64,000 nt of DNA, taken from the NCBI RefSeq assembly GCF_001485535.1, contig NZ_BCMZ01000001.1:1736001-1800000 (forward strand), written 5' to 3'. The notes beneath the pieces were generated by a model, which worked only from the letters and a program-made list of their open reading frames with translations, was not told where the DNA came from and searched no databases. This DNA comes from Halobacterium sp. CBA1132 (GTDB lineage: Archaea; Halobacteriota; Halobacteria; Halobacteriales; Halobacteriaceae). Position numbers and translations under genes: made by a program. Shown one piece after another: positions 32,220 through 41,403 of this stretch; positions within the stretch are counted from its first letter, which is position 1, and each line of letters starts with the position of its first letter.

Positions 32220-32905
32220 CAGACGAACACGGCGACGACGAGCGGGACGACCAGCACGCGCGAACGCCCGGGAAAGGCCGGACGCCGACAGCGCGCGAAA
32301 TCACGCCGAGCGCGCCCGAGGAGTTCGGGCTCGTCCAATTCTGGTACGGCGACGGGAAGGGCAAGACCACCGCCGCGCTCGGGATGGGGTTCCGGGCGGC
32401 CGGCCACGGCCACCGCGTCCACCTCCTCCAGTTCATGAAGGGCGGGACCGCCAGCGTCGAGGACGTGCGCGGCGAGTACAACGCCATCGCCGAGATGCCG
32501 GGGTTCACGTACGAGAACTCAGGGCACTACGGCTGGCACGGCTTCCTCGACGGCAGCGACGACGACGAACACGGAGCGCGCGCGCAGGGCGGCCTCGCCC
32601 GAGCGCGCGAACTCGTCGACGCCAGCGACACCGACGGCGACCTGCCGCTGGACGGCCCGGCGGACGACGGCGTCCACATGCTGATTCTGGACGAGATTCT
32701 GTACGCCGCGAACCGCGGCCTCGTCGACCCCGAGGACATCGTCGCGCTCATCGAGAACAAACCCGAGAACCTCGAACTCGTGCTGACGGGCGGCCACGAC
32801 GAACCCGCGTACGCGACCGAGCGCGCGGACCTCGTGACCGAAGTCCGCAAACAGACGCACCCAATCGACGCGGGCCAGCGCGCCCGCAAGGGCACCGAGT
32901 ACTGA
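32216..32905 (+). CDS. cobA: Cob(I)yrinate a,c-diamide adenosyltransferase, CobA/BtuR type
   Basis: A 229-residue protein with a roughly 35-residue charged N-terminal extension, then [25 protein letters not shown] (P-loop), [55 protein letters not shown] and a final KGTEY. It adds the 5'-deoxyadenosyl upper ligand during de novo synthesis, right after CbiA. Overlaps cbiA by 4 nt and cbiP by 1 nt. Non-homologous to the PduO-type enzyme elsewhere in this window. Confidence 0.95.
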   Translation: MTDEHGDDERDDQHARTPGKGRTPTAREITPSAPEEFGLVQFWYGDGKGKTTAALGMGFRAAGHGHRVHLLQFMKGGTASVEDVRGEYNAIAEMPGFTYENSGHYGWHGFLDGSDDDEHGARAQGGLARARELVDASDTDGDLPLDGPADDGVHMLILDEILYAANRGLVDPEDIVALIENKPENLELVLTGGHDEPAYATERADLVTEVRKQTHPIDAGQRARKGTEY

Positions 32906-34410
32906 TGGCCGACGCGCGGACGCTGCTCGTCGCGGGGACGGCCTCCCACGTCGGGAAGAGCACCGTCGCCGCCGGGCTCTGCCGGTACCTCGCCGATGCG
33001 GGGGTGTCGGTCGCGCCATTCAAAGCCCAGAACATGAGCAACAACGCCCGCGCCGTCCCGGTAGCCGACGACGCCGCAGATAGCGCGTGGGGCGAAATCG
33101 GCGTCTCCCAGTACGTGCAGGCCCGAGCGGCGCGCGTCCCCGCGACCACCGACCACAATCCCGTACTGTTGAAGCCGCGCGGGGACGCCGAGAGCCAACT
33201 CGTCCTCGACGGGCAGGCTGTCGGCCACTACGCCGCGGGCGACTACTACGACGACCACTGGGCGGACGCGCGCGAGACCGCCGAAGCCGCCCACGAACGC
33301 CTCGCCGCCGCCCACGACGTCGTCGTCGCGGAGGGCGCGGGCAGCATCGCGGAGGTCAACCTCCACGACCGCGACCTCGCCAATATCGAGACCGCTCGAC
33401 TGGCTGACGCGGACGTCCTCGTCGTCGTGGACATCGAGCGCGGCGGCGCGTTCGCCAGCCTCTACGGCACGCTCGAACTGCTCCCCGAGGACGTCCGCGA
33501 GCGCGTCGTCGGCGCCGTCATCACGAAGTTCCGGGGCGACCCGTCGCTGCTCGACGCCGGCATCGAGGAAATCGAGGAGCGCACCGGCGTCCCAATCGCG
33601 GGCGTGGTGCCGTACGACGACCCCGGACTTCCGGAGGAGGACAGCCTCTCGCTCCCGGACGAGGACCAGCGCACGGTCTTCGGCGACGACGACGGCGCGA
33701 CTGAGGACCGAGCGGTCACCGTCGCAGTCCCTCGGCTACCTCGCATCTCGAACTTCACCGACCTCGAACCGCTCGCGCGTGTTCCGGGCGTCCGCGTAGC
33801 GTACGTGCCGCCGGGGGCCGGCCTCGACGACGCCGACGCGGTGGTCCTCCCGGGGACGAAGAACACGGTCGACGACCTCCGTGAGTTGCGCGCGGCCGGA
33901 TTCGGAGAGGCGCTTCGAGCGTTCGATGGCCCCGTCGTGGGGCTCTGCGGCGGCTACCAGTTGCTCGGCGAGCGCGTCGCGAACGCCGGCGTCGAGTCCA
34001 CCGACGACGTGGACGAATTCCCGGGGTTCGGACTGCTCCCCGTCGAGACCGAGTTTCGGGAGGACAAGCGCGTCGAAGCGGTCACTCGCGAACTGGACGG
34101 CTCCGGCCCGCTGGCGGACGCCTCCGGCGAGGTTTCGGGCTACGAGATTCACATGGGTCGGACGAGCGTCCCGAAGTCGCTCGCGAACCCGGTCGGTCCG
34201 ACGAGCGCCGCGACCGACCGCGCGCTCGGCACGTACCTCCACGGCCTCTTCGAGAACGAGGCGGCGCGCGAGGCGTTCGTGAATGCGGTCTACGCGCACG
34301 TTGACCGGGAGCGTCCGAGTGTCGCGACCGACCGCGAGTCGCCCTACGACGCGGCCGCGGCCCTCGTGCGCGAGCACGTCGACCTTGCCGCGCTCGACCT
34401 CCCGGCGTAG
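32905..34410 (+). CDS. cbiP: Cobyric acid synthase
   Basis: A 501-residue amidotransferase: [26 protein letters not shown] (P-loop), [57 protein letters not shown]; glutaminase nucleophile in [15 protein letters not shown], and HMGRT near the end. It amidates the b, d, e and g side chains of adenosylcobyrinate diamide. The last gene of its operon; 43 nt before the next gene with an intervening operator-like site F. Confidence 0.96.
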   Translation: MADARTLLVAGTASHVGKSTVAAGLCRYLADAGVSVAPFKAQNMSNNARAVPVADDAADSAWGEIGVSQYVQARAARVPATTDHNPVLLKPRGDAESQLVLDGQAVGHYAAGDYYDDHWADARETAEAAHERLAAAHDVVVAEGAGSIAEVNLHDRDLANIETARLADADVLVVVDIERGGAFASLYGTLELLPEDVRERVVGAVITKFRGDPSLLDAGIEEIEERTGVPIAGVVPYDDPGLPEEDSLSLPDEDQRTVFGDDDGATEDRAVTVAVPRLPRISNFTDLEPLARVPGVRVAYVPPGAGLDDADAVVLPGTKNTVDDLRELRAAGFGEALRAFDGPVVGLCGGYQLLGERVANAGVESTDDVDEFPGFGLLPVETEFREDKRVEAVTRELDGSGPLADASGEVSGYEIHMGRTSVPKSLANPVGPTSAATDRALGTYLHGLFENEAAREAFVNAVYAHVDRERPSVATDRESPYDAAAALVREHVDLAALDLPA

Positions 34411-34422
34411 GCCCACCGACCG

Positions 34423-34440
34423 ATTCAAGTCTACTTGCAG
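34423..34440. promoter_or_regulatory. Cobalamin-locus operator-like element, site F
   Basis: ATTCAAGTCTACTTGCAG, with CAAGT/ACTTG arms forming a perfect 5-bp inverted repeat around CT. It ends 13 nt before the GTG of the HAD gene, close to the spacing of site E to cobT. Confidence 0.55.
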
Positions 34441-34453
34441 TAAGTAAACTACA

Positions 34454-35074
34454 GTGCCAACGTCGTTCGACCTCTTCGGGACGCTGGTCGCCGCCGAGCG
34501 CCCCGACGACCCCGCGAACGCCGTCGCGGACGCCCTCGCGGCCCGCGGCGTGCCGGTGCCCGACGACTGGGCCGCGGCCTATCGCGAACCCCACGGCCCC
34601 GTGCCGGAGGGCGCCGAGCAACCGCTTCCCGGCCACGTCGCGGCCACACTGGAGAGCCGCGGCGTCGACGCCGAGAGAGCCGTCGTCCGCGACGCGACGC
34701 TGGCGGCGTTCGACCGGCCCGTACAGCGCCGCGAGGGCGCGCGAGCAGCGCTGGACGCGGCGCGCGACCGCGGCGCGGTCGCCGTGCTCTCGAACTGCAG
34801 CGTCCCCGGCCTCGTCGAACGCGCGCTCGACCGCGCCGGCCTCGACATCGCTATCGTCGTAACGAGCGTCGGTTGCGGCTGGCGGAAGCCCGACCCGCGC
34901 ACGTTCGAGGCCGCCGCGGACGCCCTCGGTGCGCCCCCCAGCGCGCTCGTCCACGTCGGAGACGACGCCGCGACGGACGGCGGCGTCGAAGCCCACGGGG
35001 GACGCGCGATTCTCCTCGACGAAACGCCGCTCCGCGAGGTCCCGGCGGCACTGGAGGCGATACCGTGTCGCTGA
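34454..35074 (+). CDS. HAD-superfamily hydrolase in the cobalamin assembly operon
   Basis: A 206-residue HAD protein. Motif I is SFDLFGTLV (Asp at 6), with Phe where phosphatases usually have the second Asp; motif II VAVLSNCSVPG (about 112-121), motif III GWRKPDPRTFE and motif IV VHVGDDAATDG. It leads the HAD-cbiB-cobS-cobY-cobD-cbiZ operon, overlapping cbiB by 10 nt. The pathway here lacks a recognisable alpha-ribazole-phosphate (or cobalamin-phosphate) phosphatase, so it is a candidate. The D-x-F-G-T form also occurs in haloacid dehalogenases, so the reaction stays open. Confidence 0.82.
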   Translation: MPTSFDLFGTLVAAERPDDPANAVADALAARGVPVPDDWAAAYREPHGPVPEGAEQPLPGHVAATLESRGVDAERAVVRDATLAAFDRPVQRREGARAALDAARDRGAVAVLSNCSVPGLVERALDRAGLDIAIVVTSVGCGWRKPDPRTFEAAADALGAPPSALVHVGDDAATDGGVEAHGGRAILLDETPLREVPAALEAIPCR

Positions 35075-35967
35075 CCGCAGTCGCGGCCGTCGCGCTCGCG
35101 TTCGGCCTCGAAACCGCGCTCGCGGAGCCACCGACGCGCGTGCACCCCGTCGCGTGGTTCGGGCGCGCTGTCGCGCCGTTCGACCGCGAGTTCGCGCACC
35201 CACACGCGGTCGGCGCGCTCGTGGCTGTCGTGCTCCCGCTGGCCGCCGCAGGCGCCGTGAGCGCGCTCGTCGCATTCGCGGGAAGCGTCGACGTCGCCGC
35301 GGCGGCAGTCGCGGGCCTCGCGCTGTTCTCGACGACCAGCCTGCGGATGTTACTCGGCGAAGTGCGCGCCGTCGTCGCGGCCACTGACGCGGACCTCGAC
35401 GCTGCCCGCGAGCGCCTGCTGTCGCTGGCGGGACGCGACGCCAGCGACCTCTCGGCGGGCGAACTCCGGAGTGCGGCCGTCGAGAGCGCCGCCGAGAACC
35501 TCGCGGACGGTCTCGTCGCGCCGCTGTTGGCGTTCACCGCGGGCGCGGCCGTCTCGCTGCCGGTCGCCGCTGGTGCGGCGGCGTGGGTGAAGGCGGTGAA
35601 CACGCTCGACTCGATGCTCGGCTACCGCTCGAAGCGCGTCGGCACCGCGAGCGCGCGCCTCGACGACCTCGTGATGTGGCTGCCCGCGCGCCTGAGCGCC
35701 GCACTCGTCGCTATCGCTGCGCTCGACGTCGGGTCCGTAGTCCGCACCCGCGAGCACGCTGCCGCGCCGCCATCCCCGAACTCCGGGTGGCCGATGGCGA
35801 CGCTCGCCGCCGCGCTAGGCGTCCGCCTCGCGAAATCGGGCGTCTACGATCTGCCGCTCGGCACCGACTTCCCCAGCGTCGCGGAGAGCGAGCGCGGCGT
35901 CCGCGTCGTCGGAGCGGCTGGCGTGCTCGCGTACGCGCTCGCGGCGGGGGTGGTCGCGTGGTCGTGA
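35065..35967 (+). CDS. cbiB: Adenosylcobinamide-phosphate synthase
   Basis: A 300-residue membrane protein: LEPPTRVHPVAWFGRAVAPFD-like N-terminal block (seen as AEPPTRVHPVAWFGR), SLRMLLGEVRAVVAA, AAVESAAENLADGLVAPLL (family signature), and WVKAVNTLDSMLGYRSKRV. It attaches aminopropanol phosphate, made by CobD, to adenosylcobyrate. About five hydrophobic segments place it in the cytoplasmic membrane with CobS. GTG inside the HAD gene; overlaps cobS. Confidence 0.94.
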   Translation: MSLTAVAAVALAFGLETALAEPPTRVHPVAWFGRAVAPFDREFAHPHAVGALVAVVLPLAAAGAVSALVAFAGSVDVAAAAVAGLALFSTTSLRMLLGEVRAVVAATDADLDAARERLLSLAGRDASDLSAGELRSAAVESAAENLADGLVAPLLAFTAGAAVSLPVAAGAAAWVKAVNTLDSMLGYRSKRVGTASARLDDLVMWLPARLSAALVAIAALDVGSVVRTREHAAAPPSPNSGWPMATLAAALGVRLAKSGVYDLPLGTDFPSVAESERGVRVVGAAGVLAYALAAGVVAWS

Positions 35968-36710
35968 CCGCGCTCCGGGGCGCGCTCGGGTTCCTGACGC
36001 GACTCCCCGTCGGCCACACCGAGAGCGCGTGGGAGCGATTCCGGGAGTCGCCGTGGGCGTTCCCGCTCGCGGGCTACGCCGTCGGCGCGCTGCTGGCCGT
36101 CCCGTTCCTCGCGGCGGACGCGCTCCCCGGGGGGACCGTCGCGCTCGCGTACCTCGCGGTCGTCTTCGCCGTCACGGGCGTCAACCACCTCGACGGCGTT
36201 GCGGACGCCGGGGACGCGCTCGTCGTCCACGGCGACAGTGAGGAGCGAACGCGCGTGCTCAAGGACACGAAAGTCGGCGTGGGCGCGGTCACAGCGGTTG
36301 CTGTCATCGTCGCGGGTCTCGCGCTCGGGGCGCTCGGCGTCGCGGGGTTGCCGACGCGCGCCGCGCTCGCGGTCGTCGTCGCCGCCGAAGTCGGCGCGAA
36401 AACCGGAATGGCGAGCGTGGCCTGCCTCGGCACCGCCGCCCACGAGGGACTGGGGTCGCAGTTCACCGAGCGCGCGAACGCCCGAGCCCTGCTCCCTGTC
36501 GCGCTCGTCGCCGCGCCCGCCGTCGTCCTCTCGTGGCCGACGCCGGCGGCCGCTGGCGCGCTCGCCGGCGCCATCGCCGCCGCTGCGTTCGTTCTGTGGC
36601 GGCTCCGTGCGCTGCTCGGCGGCGTGAACGGCGACGTCTTCGGCGCCGTCAACGAACTCGCGCGCGTCGCCGGACTCCACGTGGGGGTGGTCGTGTGGAC
36701 GCTCTACTGA
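35964..36710 (+). CDS. cobS: Adenosylcobinamide-GDP ribazoletransferase (cobalamin synthase)
   Basis: A 248-residue polytopic membrane protein: ALRGALGFLTRLPVGH, SPWAFPLAGYAVGALLA, the CobS signature VNHLDGVADAGDALVVHGDSEERTRVLKDTKVG (metal-binding DGxxD-type), and ARTLL-like C-terminal helices. It joins AdoCbi-GDP and alpha-ribazole(-phosphate). GTG at 35964 gives the usual GTGA overlap with cbiB; another in-frame GTG lies 6 nt upstream. Confidence 0.94.
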   Translation: MTALRGALGFLTRLPVGHTESAWERFRESPWAFPLAGYAVGALLAVPFLAADALPGGTVALAYLAVVFAVTGVNHLDGVADAGDALVVHGDSEERTRVLKDTKVGVGAVTAVAVIVAGLALGALGVAGLPTRAALAVVVAAEVGAKTGMASVACLGTAAHEGLGSQFTERANARALLPVALVAAPAVVLSWPTPAAAGALAGAIAAAAFVLWRLRALLGGVNGDVFGAVNELARVAGLHVGVVVWTLY

Positions 36711-37288
36711 TGTGTGGCGGCCGCGGGACGCGCCTCGACAGCGACTCCGAGAAGCCGCTGTTCGAAGTCGCGGGCCGCCCGATGGTCGACCGCGTGCGTG
36801 ACGCGCTCGCCGAGAGCCGCGTCGACACCACGTACGCCGTCGTCTCACCGAACGCGCCCGAGACGCGCGCGCACCTCGACGGCGACCTCCCGCTCGTCGA
36901 GACGCACGGGGACGGCTACGTCGCGGACCTGACGACCGCGCTCGAATCCGTCGAAACGCCCGTGCTGACGGTCGCAGCCGACCTCCCGCTGCTCGACGGT
37001 GCGGTGGTCGACACCGTACTGGACGCGGCCGACGGCTCCACGAGCGTGCGCGTCCCGACCGCGCTGAAGGACGCGCTCGGCGCGAGCGTCGATGGGGAGG
37101 ACGAGTGGGCGCCGACCGGCGTGAACGTCGTCGGCGAGGGCGAGGACTCAGTGTTTTGCAGCTACGACGCTCGCCTCGCGGTGAACGTCAACCGCCGCGC
37201 GGACGCCGCGCTCGCCGAGCGCCTGCTCGCGCCGCGAACCGACGCACCGAACTGCCGCGGGAGCGTGGAGGGAGACGATGGAACCTGA
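36695..37288 (+). CDS. cobY: Adenosylcobinamide-phosphate guanylyltransferase
   Basis: A 197-residue nucleotidyltransferase. Starting at GTG 36695 (inside the end of cobS) restores the first beta strand before the nucleotide loop, reading VDALLMCGGRGTRLDSDSEKP; the internal ATG would delete it. FEVAGRPMVDRVRDAL, VLTVAADLPLLDG and PTGVNVVG follow. This is the archaeal non-CobU enzyme that makes AdoCbi-GDP from GTP. Confidence 0.92.
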   Translation: MDALLMCGGRGTRLDSDSEKPLFEVAGRPMVDRVRDALAESRVDTTYAVVSPNAPETRAHLDGDLPLVETHGDGYVADLTTALESVETPVLTVAADLPLLDGAVVDTVLDAADGSTSVRVPTALKDALGASVDGEDEWAPTGVNVVGEGEDSVFCSYDARLAVNVNRRADAALAERLLAPRTDAPNCRGSVEGDDGT

Positions 37289-38288
37289 CGCCGTCCGCGA
37301 CGCCGGCCGCGTGCCCCACGGCGGCAGCAACGACCCCGACGTGCTGGACTTCTCCGCGAACGTCAACCCCCGGACGCCGCCGGGCGTCCGCGAAGTGTAC
37401 GAGGGCGCGCTCGACGACGCCGCGCGCTACCCGAACGACGACTACCCCGAATTCCGCGAGGCGGGCGCGGCGTACGTCGACTGCGCCGCCGACCGAGTGG
37501 TGCCGACGCCGGGCGGCCTCGCGGGCATCCGCCTCGCAATCGAGACGCGGGTCGAACCCGGCGACAGCGTGCTCGTTCCGTACCCGAGTTTCGGCGAGTA
37601 CGCGCGAGAAGTCGAACTACAGGGCGGCGACCCCGTCTTCGTCCCGCACGACGAACTCCTCGCCGCCGACCCCAGCGAGCACGCGATGGCCGTCGTCTGC
37701 AACCCCAACAATCCGACCGGAGAGCTGTCCGACCCGGACGCGCTCCGCGAGTTCGCGCGGCGCTGCCGGGACGCCGACACCGAACTACTCGTCGACGAGG
37801 CGTTCCTCGGGTTCACCGACGCCCCGTCGCTGGCCGGGACGCCCGGCGTCGTTGTCGCGCGCTCGCTCACGAAACTGTTCGGGTTACCTGGACTCCGTGC
37901 GGGCTTCCTCGTTGCGACCGGCGACCGTCTCGGCGACCTGCGGACGGCGCGGCGTGCGTGGAACCTCGGCACGCCCGCGTCGGCCGTCGGCGCGCACGCG
38001 ATGCGCCAGCGCGAGTTCGTCAGCGAGACCCGCGAGCGCGTCGCCAGCGAACGCCGCCGGATGGTGGACGCGCTCGCCGGCGACTTCGACGTGTTCGACT
38101 CGCACGCGCCGTTCCTCCTTCTGGACGTCGGCGACCGCGACGTGAGCGCGCTCTGCGAGACCACCGAATCCCGGGGCGTCGCAATCAGGGACGCGACGAC
38201 GTTCCGCGGATTGGACAGCCACGTGCGCGTCGCCGTCCGCACGCCTGCGGAGAACGACCGCTTGCTGGCGGTGCTCGGCGATGTTTGA
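37278..38288 (+). CDS. cobD: L-threonine-O-3-phosphate decarboxylase
   Basis: A 336-residue fold-type I PLP enzyme: VPHGGSNDPDVLDFSANVNP, PTPGGLAGIRLAIE, VVCNPNNPTGELSDPD, LVDEAFLGFTD, and the PLP-lysine segment ARSLTKLFGLPGLRAGFL. It makes (R)-1-amino-2-propanol phosphate for CbiB. Overlaps cobY by 11 nt and cbiZ by 8 nt. No C-terminal zinc-type extension is seen. Confidence 0.94.
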   Translation: MEPDAVRDAGRVPHGGSNDPDVLDFSANVNPRTPPGVREVYEGALDDAARYPNDDYPEFREAGAAYVDCAADRVVPTPGGLAGIRLAIETRVEPGDSVLVPYPSFGEYAREVELQGGDPVFVPHDELLAADPSEHAMAVVCNPNNPTGELSDPDALREFARRCRDADTELLVDEAFLGFTDAPSLAGTPGVVVARSLTKLFGLPGLRAGFLVATGDRLGDLRTARRAWNLGTPASAVGAHAMRQREFVSETRERVASERRRMVDALAGDFDVFDSHAPFLLLDVGDRDVSALCETTESRGVAIRDATTFRGLDSHVRVAVRTPAENDRLLAVLGDV

Positions 38289-38988
38289 CGCGACCACGCG
38301 TGAGGGCGTTCTCGAACTCGAACGCGAGCGGACGCGCTGGCTGTCGACCGGCTGGGACGGCGGGTTCGCGGACGCCGACCGCGCGTTCAACGTCACGGTG
38401 CCGGAGGGCTGGAACCCCGCCGACCTCGACGCGTACGTCCGCGAGCGCCTCGCAGAGGCGAGCTTCCAGTCCACGAGCGCGGCTCCTGTGTTGCTCACGG
38501 GCGTCGCCCAGCGCCACGCCCGGGGCGCACGCCGTGGCCCGGTCGAAGCCGTCGCGACCGTCGGCGTCTCGAACCCCGCGGCGCTCCCGATAGAACCCGA
38601 GGGCGGGGCGCTCCCCGAGGAACCCGAGGCCGTCGCTGGGACGGTGAACGTGTTCGTCGGGACGACGCGCGCCCTCGACGACGCCGCGCTCGCGAATCTC
38701 GTCGCCGTCGCCGCCGAAGCGAAGGCGGCGACCCTGCTCGACGTCGCGGGATTCCCGGGGACGACGACAGACGCCGTCGTCGCAGCCACCGACCCCACGG
38801 GCGAGGACGCGGCGTTCTCCGGGAGCGCCACGCGCGTCGGCGCCGCCGCTCGGGCTTGTGTGCGGGACGCACTACAAGCGAGCTACGCGAGCCGATACCG
38901 CGACGACGACCCGCCCGAGTCCGTCGCGGACGCCAGACACGGCGTCCGGACTGACGCACGCGGGGACGTGTTCGTTCCCGGCGAGTGA
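38281..38988 (+). CDS. cbiZ: Adenosylcobinamide amidohydrolase
   Basis: A 235-residue CbiZ: WLSTGWDGGFADADRAFNVTVPEGW near the N-terminus, VLLTGVAQRHARGARRGPVEAVATVGVSNPA, TVNVFVGTTRALDDAALANLVAVAAEAKAATLLD, and ATDPTGEDAAFSGSATRVG. It removes the aminopropanol side chain from salvaged adenosylcobinamide to give cobyric acid, the archaeal salvage step feeding CbiB. Last gene of the operon; convergent with dabA, 18 nt apart. Confidence 0.95.
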   Translation: MFDATTREGVLELERERTRWLSTGWDGGFADADRAFNVTVPEGWNPADLDAYVRERLAEASFQSTSAAPVLLTGVAQRHARGARRGPVEAVATVGVSNPAALPIEPEGGALPEEPEAVAGTVNVFVGTTRALDDAALANLVAVAAEAKAATLLDVAGFPGTTTDAVVAATDPTGEDAAFSGSATRVGAAARACVRDALQASYASRYRDDDPPESVADARHGVRTDARGDVFVPGE

Positions 38989-39006
38989 GAAGAACGTGAG
39001 TGCGGG

Positions 39007-41403
39007 TTAGTCGTCTGCGACCGCTGGCGCGCGCTGTTTCTCGGCCTCTGGTTCTTCCGGCTCGACGGCGGGCGTCCACGAGAGGTCGCGCTCGTACTCG
39101 AACGCGCGGTGGTCCCGCGTCGGGTCGACGACCGTCAGCGAGAGCCAGTCGTTGTCCAACAGCACCTGCAGTTGCTCGTTGTCCGCGAGCACGGCCTCGG
39201 TGCGTTCGACGGGCGCGTGGACGACCGTGGAGAGGCGCAGCGGCTGGTGGTACGACTCGTCGGCAGCGGTCGTCAGCGACTGCAGCGGGAGGCCCGTCAT
39301 CAGGTCGCCGCCGTTCCCCTGGTAGACGCCGAGGTTGCCGACCGGGTTGTGCGTGATCTTCGACCCGCTGCCGTAGACGGCGTTGTCGACCGTCGAGAAG
39401 TAGTACTGGGTGTTTATCCACTGCGTGACGACCATCGGCCCCGTGAGTATCGCGGCCAGCGCGTCGCCGTCCGGGTCCGTCGAGTGGTCGTAGGAGTGGA
39501 GGAACGCGCGGCCGTCGAGGTCGAGGTCGCTGGTCAGTTCGCGGGGGCCGACGACGAACCCGGCGTTGCCGGCCAGTCCCAGCTCGGGGCGCGTCTCCGC
39601 CCAGTCGGCGGCGCGGCGCTCGGTCTCGCTGACGGCCGCGCCGTCGCCCCCCATCGACTCGACGCGCTCGGCGGCCGCGCCCTCGCGGGCGGTCGCGAGG
39701 TCCGCGCGCAACCGTTCGAGGTCGGCGGCGTGGCTCTCGGGGACGTCGCCGTCGTAGAGTTCGATTTCGTCGGTGGTCGTGTTGTGCTCGGCGGCGAGGA
39801 AGACGGTGTCCTCGGGGATATCGAAGCCGCGCTCCCGGAGCGCGTCCGTGACGGCGTCGTCGCTGCAGATGGCCGCAAGCACGCGAGCGTTCGGGCCGCC
39901 GGGGTTGCCCGCGCAGGCGCCGCAGTCCAGACTCGACCCGTAGGGGTTGTTCGCGGTCTCGCTGGCGTGGCCGGTGAAGACGACGAGGCGGCCGAACTCC
40001 TCGAAGCCCATCAGCTCGAAGGCGTTGGCCGCGTACTCGACGCGCTCCTCGGTCGTCAGCCCGGACGGGAGCGCGCCGTCGCGGTGTTCGTGGTCGAGTG
40101 CTGGCTCACAGAACTCGTGGACGCCGGGCACCTGCTCGCCGGCGGCACCAGCGAGGGTGCGGACGCGCTGGGGGACGAGCGTGCGGGCCGCGAGCGCGAG
40201 TCCGTAGCCGCTGCCCGCGCTCTCCACGAACCCGTAGGCGGTGGCGGCGTTGGCCTCCAGCGTCTCCACGACCTCGGTGGCGGCCTCGCGGAGGCCCGTC
40301 CAGCGGTCGCGGCTTGCCCGCCGGTCGTCGTCGGTCGGCGTCTCGGTGACGCGGTGTTGGGGGTCGACTATCGGCGGGCAGGCGTCCACGGAGACGTCAG
40401 CGTCGTAGCCCTCGTACTCGATGGGGACGCCGAAGAACCCCGCGTACCCGTGGGTCTCGTAGTCGCCGGTGGCCTCGACGTGCCGGCGGATAATCTCCGA
40501 GCGCGTGTCGATGCAGAAGACCAGTTGGGCGTCCGGGCGCCTCGACGCCTCGTCGTCGGCCAGCGACTCGCTCTCGGCGGCGACGGCGCTCACGAGGTCG
40601 TCGCGGTAGGTCGCCTCCCACGCGCGCAGGAACGCCGCCGCGATTTCGTCCGCGGGGTCCGGGTCGGTGTCACCCGCGGGCGAGAGGTCGACGCCGTGGG
40701 CGTCCAGCAGCGCCAGCCGCGCCGCGAGGTAGCCCGCAAGCGAAATCGGGTGCGCCGACTGCCACTCGCCGTCGTCCTCGACGCGGCGGTTCACGAACCA
40801 CGTCCAGCCCGGGAGCGCGGCCAGTTCCGCCTCGAAGATTCCCTTCCACTCGTCCTCGGGGTACGGCTCCAGCACCGCGGCGATGGTCTCGATCGGCGAC
40901 TCCGGCAGGTCCGCGGCGACGCCGTCGTTCGGGATTTCGCCGTCGTGGGCGGCGACCTCGCGGAACGCGGTGTAGAAGCCGGCCCCGCGGTTCGGCATCG
41001 ACCAGTGCGCGCTCCCCTCGTCGAGGAACGCGGACAGCCACTTCGACAGCACGCGGTCGACGCGCTCCGTGGCGTCGTCAGCAGCGGTGTCGTCGGTGGT
41101 GGTCGCGTCGGCCACGCGGTCGAGCAGCGCCTCGGGGTCGTCGTCGTAGCCGGCCGCCGCGAGTTCCGCGTCGAGGGCGTCGCGGTCTATCTGCCGGCTG
41201 TCCAGCGCCGCACGGAGCGCTTCCGCGCTCGGGTAGCCGCGCCCGCCCAGCAGGTCCGAGGCGCGCGCGACCGCTTGCTCGAAGGGCTGGTCCTCGAAGC
41301 CGGCCAGCGGGTTCGCCGTCACGAACGAATGGACGGGCCACAGGGAACCGACGACGCCGGCCGCCTCCTCGATGCTGTCGTGGATAGCTGTCTCAGTTGT
41401 CAT
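39007..41403 (-). CDS. dabA: Inorganic carbon transporter subunit DabA (DUF2309)
   Basis: A 798-residue soluble protein of the DAB bicarbonate-accumulation complex. It carries beta-carbonic-anhydrase-like ligands in the family order: C297 and D299 in VFCIDTRSE, H479 in FTGHASE and C494 in LDCGACAG. The C-x-D and 15-residue His-to-Cys spacing match those of the characterised bacterial enzyme. Other blocks: VHSFVTANPLAGFEDQPFEQA at the N-terminus, and GQNLGVYQG-like NLGVYQGNGGDLMTGLPLQSL near the C-terminus. It is thought to hydrate CO2 vectorially using an ion gradient passed by DabB. ATG overlaps the dabB stop. Confidence 0.93.
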   Translation of the reverse strand: MTTETAIHDSIEEAAGVVGSLWPVHSFVTANPLAGFEDQPFEQAVARASDLLGGRGYPSAEALRAALDSRQIDRDALDAELAAAGYDDDPEALLDRVADATTTDDTAADDATERVDRVLSKWLSAFLDEGSAHWSMPNRGAGFYTAFREVAAHDGEIPNDGVAADLPESPIETIAAVLEPYPEDEWKGIFEAELAALPGWTWFVNRRVEDDGEWQSAHPISLAGYLAARLALLDAHGVDLSPAGDTDPDPADEIAAAFLRAWEATYRDDLVSAVAAESESLADDEASRRPDAQLVFCIDTRSEIIRRHVEATGDYETHGYAGFFGVPIEYEGYDADVSVDACPPIVDPQHRVTETPTDDDRRASRDRWTGLREAATEVVETLEANAATAYGFVESAGSGYGLALAARTLVPQRVRTLAGAAGEQVPGVHEFCEPALDHEHRDGALPSGLTTEERVEYAANAFELMGFEEFGRLVVFTGHASETANNPYGSSLDCGACAGNPGGPNARVLAAICSDDAVTDALRERGFDIPEDTVFLAAEHNTTTDEIELYDGDVPESHAADLERLRADLATAREGAAAERVESMGGDGAAVSETERRAADWAETRPELGLAGNAGFVVGPRELTSDLDLDGRAFLHSYDHSTDPDGDALAAILTGPMVVTQWINTQYYFSTVDNAVYGSGSKITHNPVGNLGVYQGNGGDLMTGLPLQSLTTAADESYHQPLRLSTVVHAPVERTEAVLADNEQLQVLLDNDWLSLTVVDPTRDHRAFEYERDLSWTPAVEPEEPEAEKQRAPAVADD

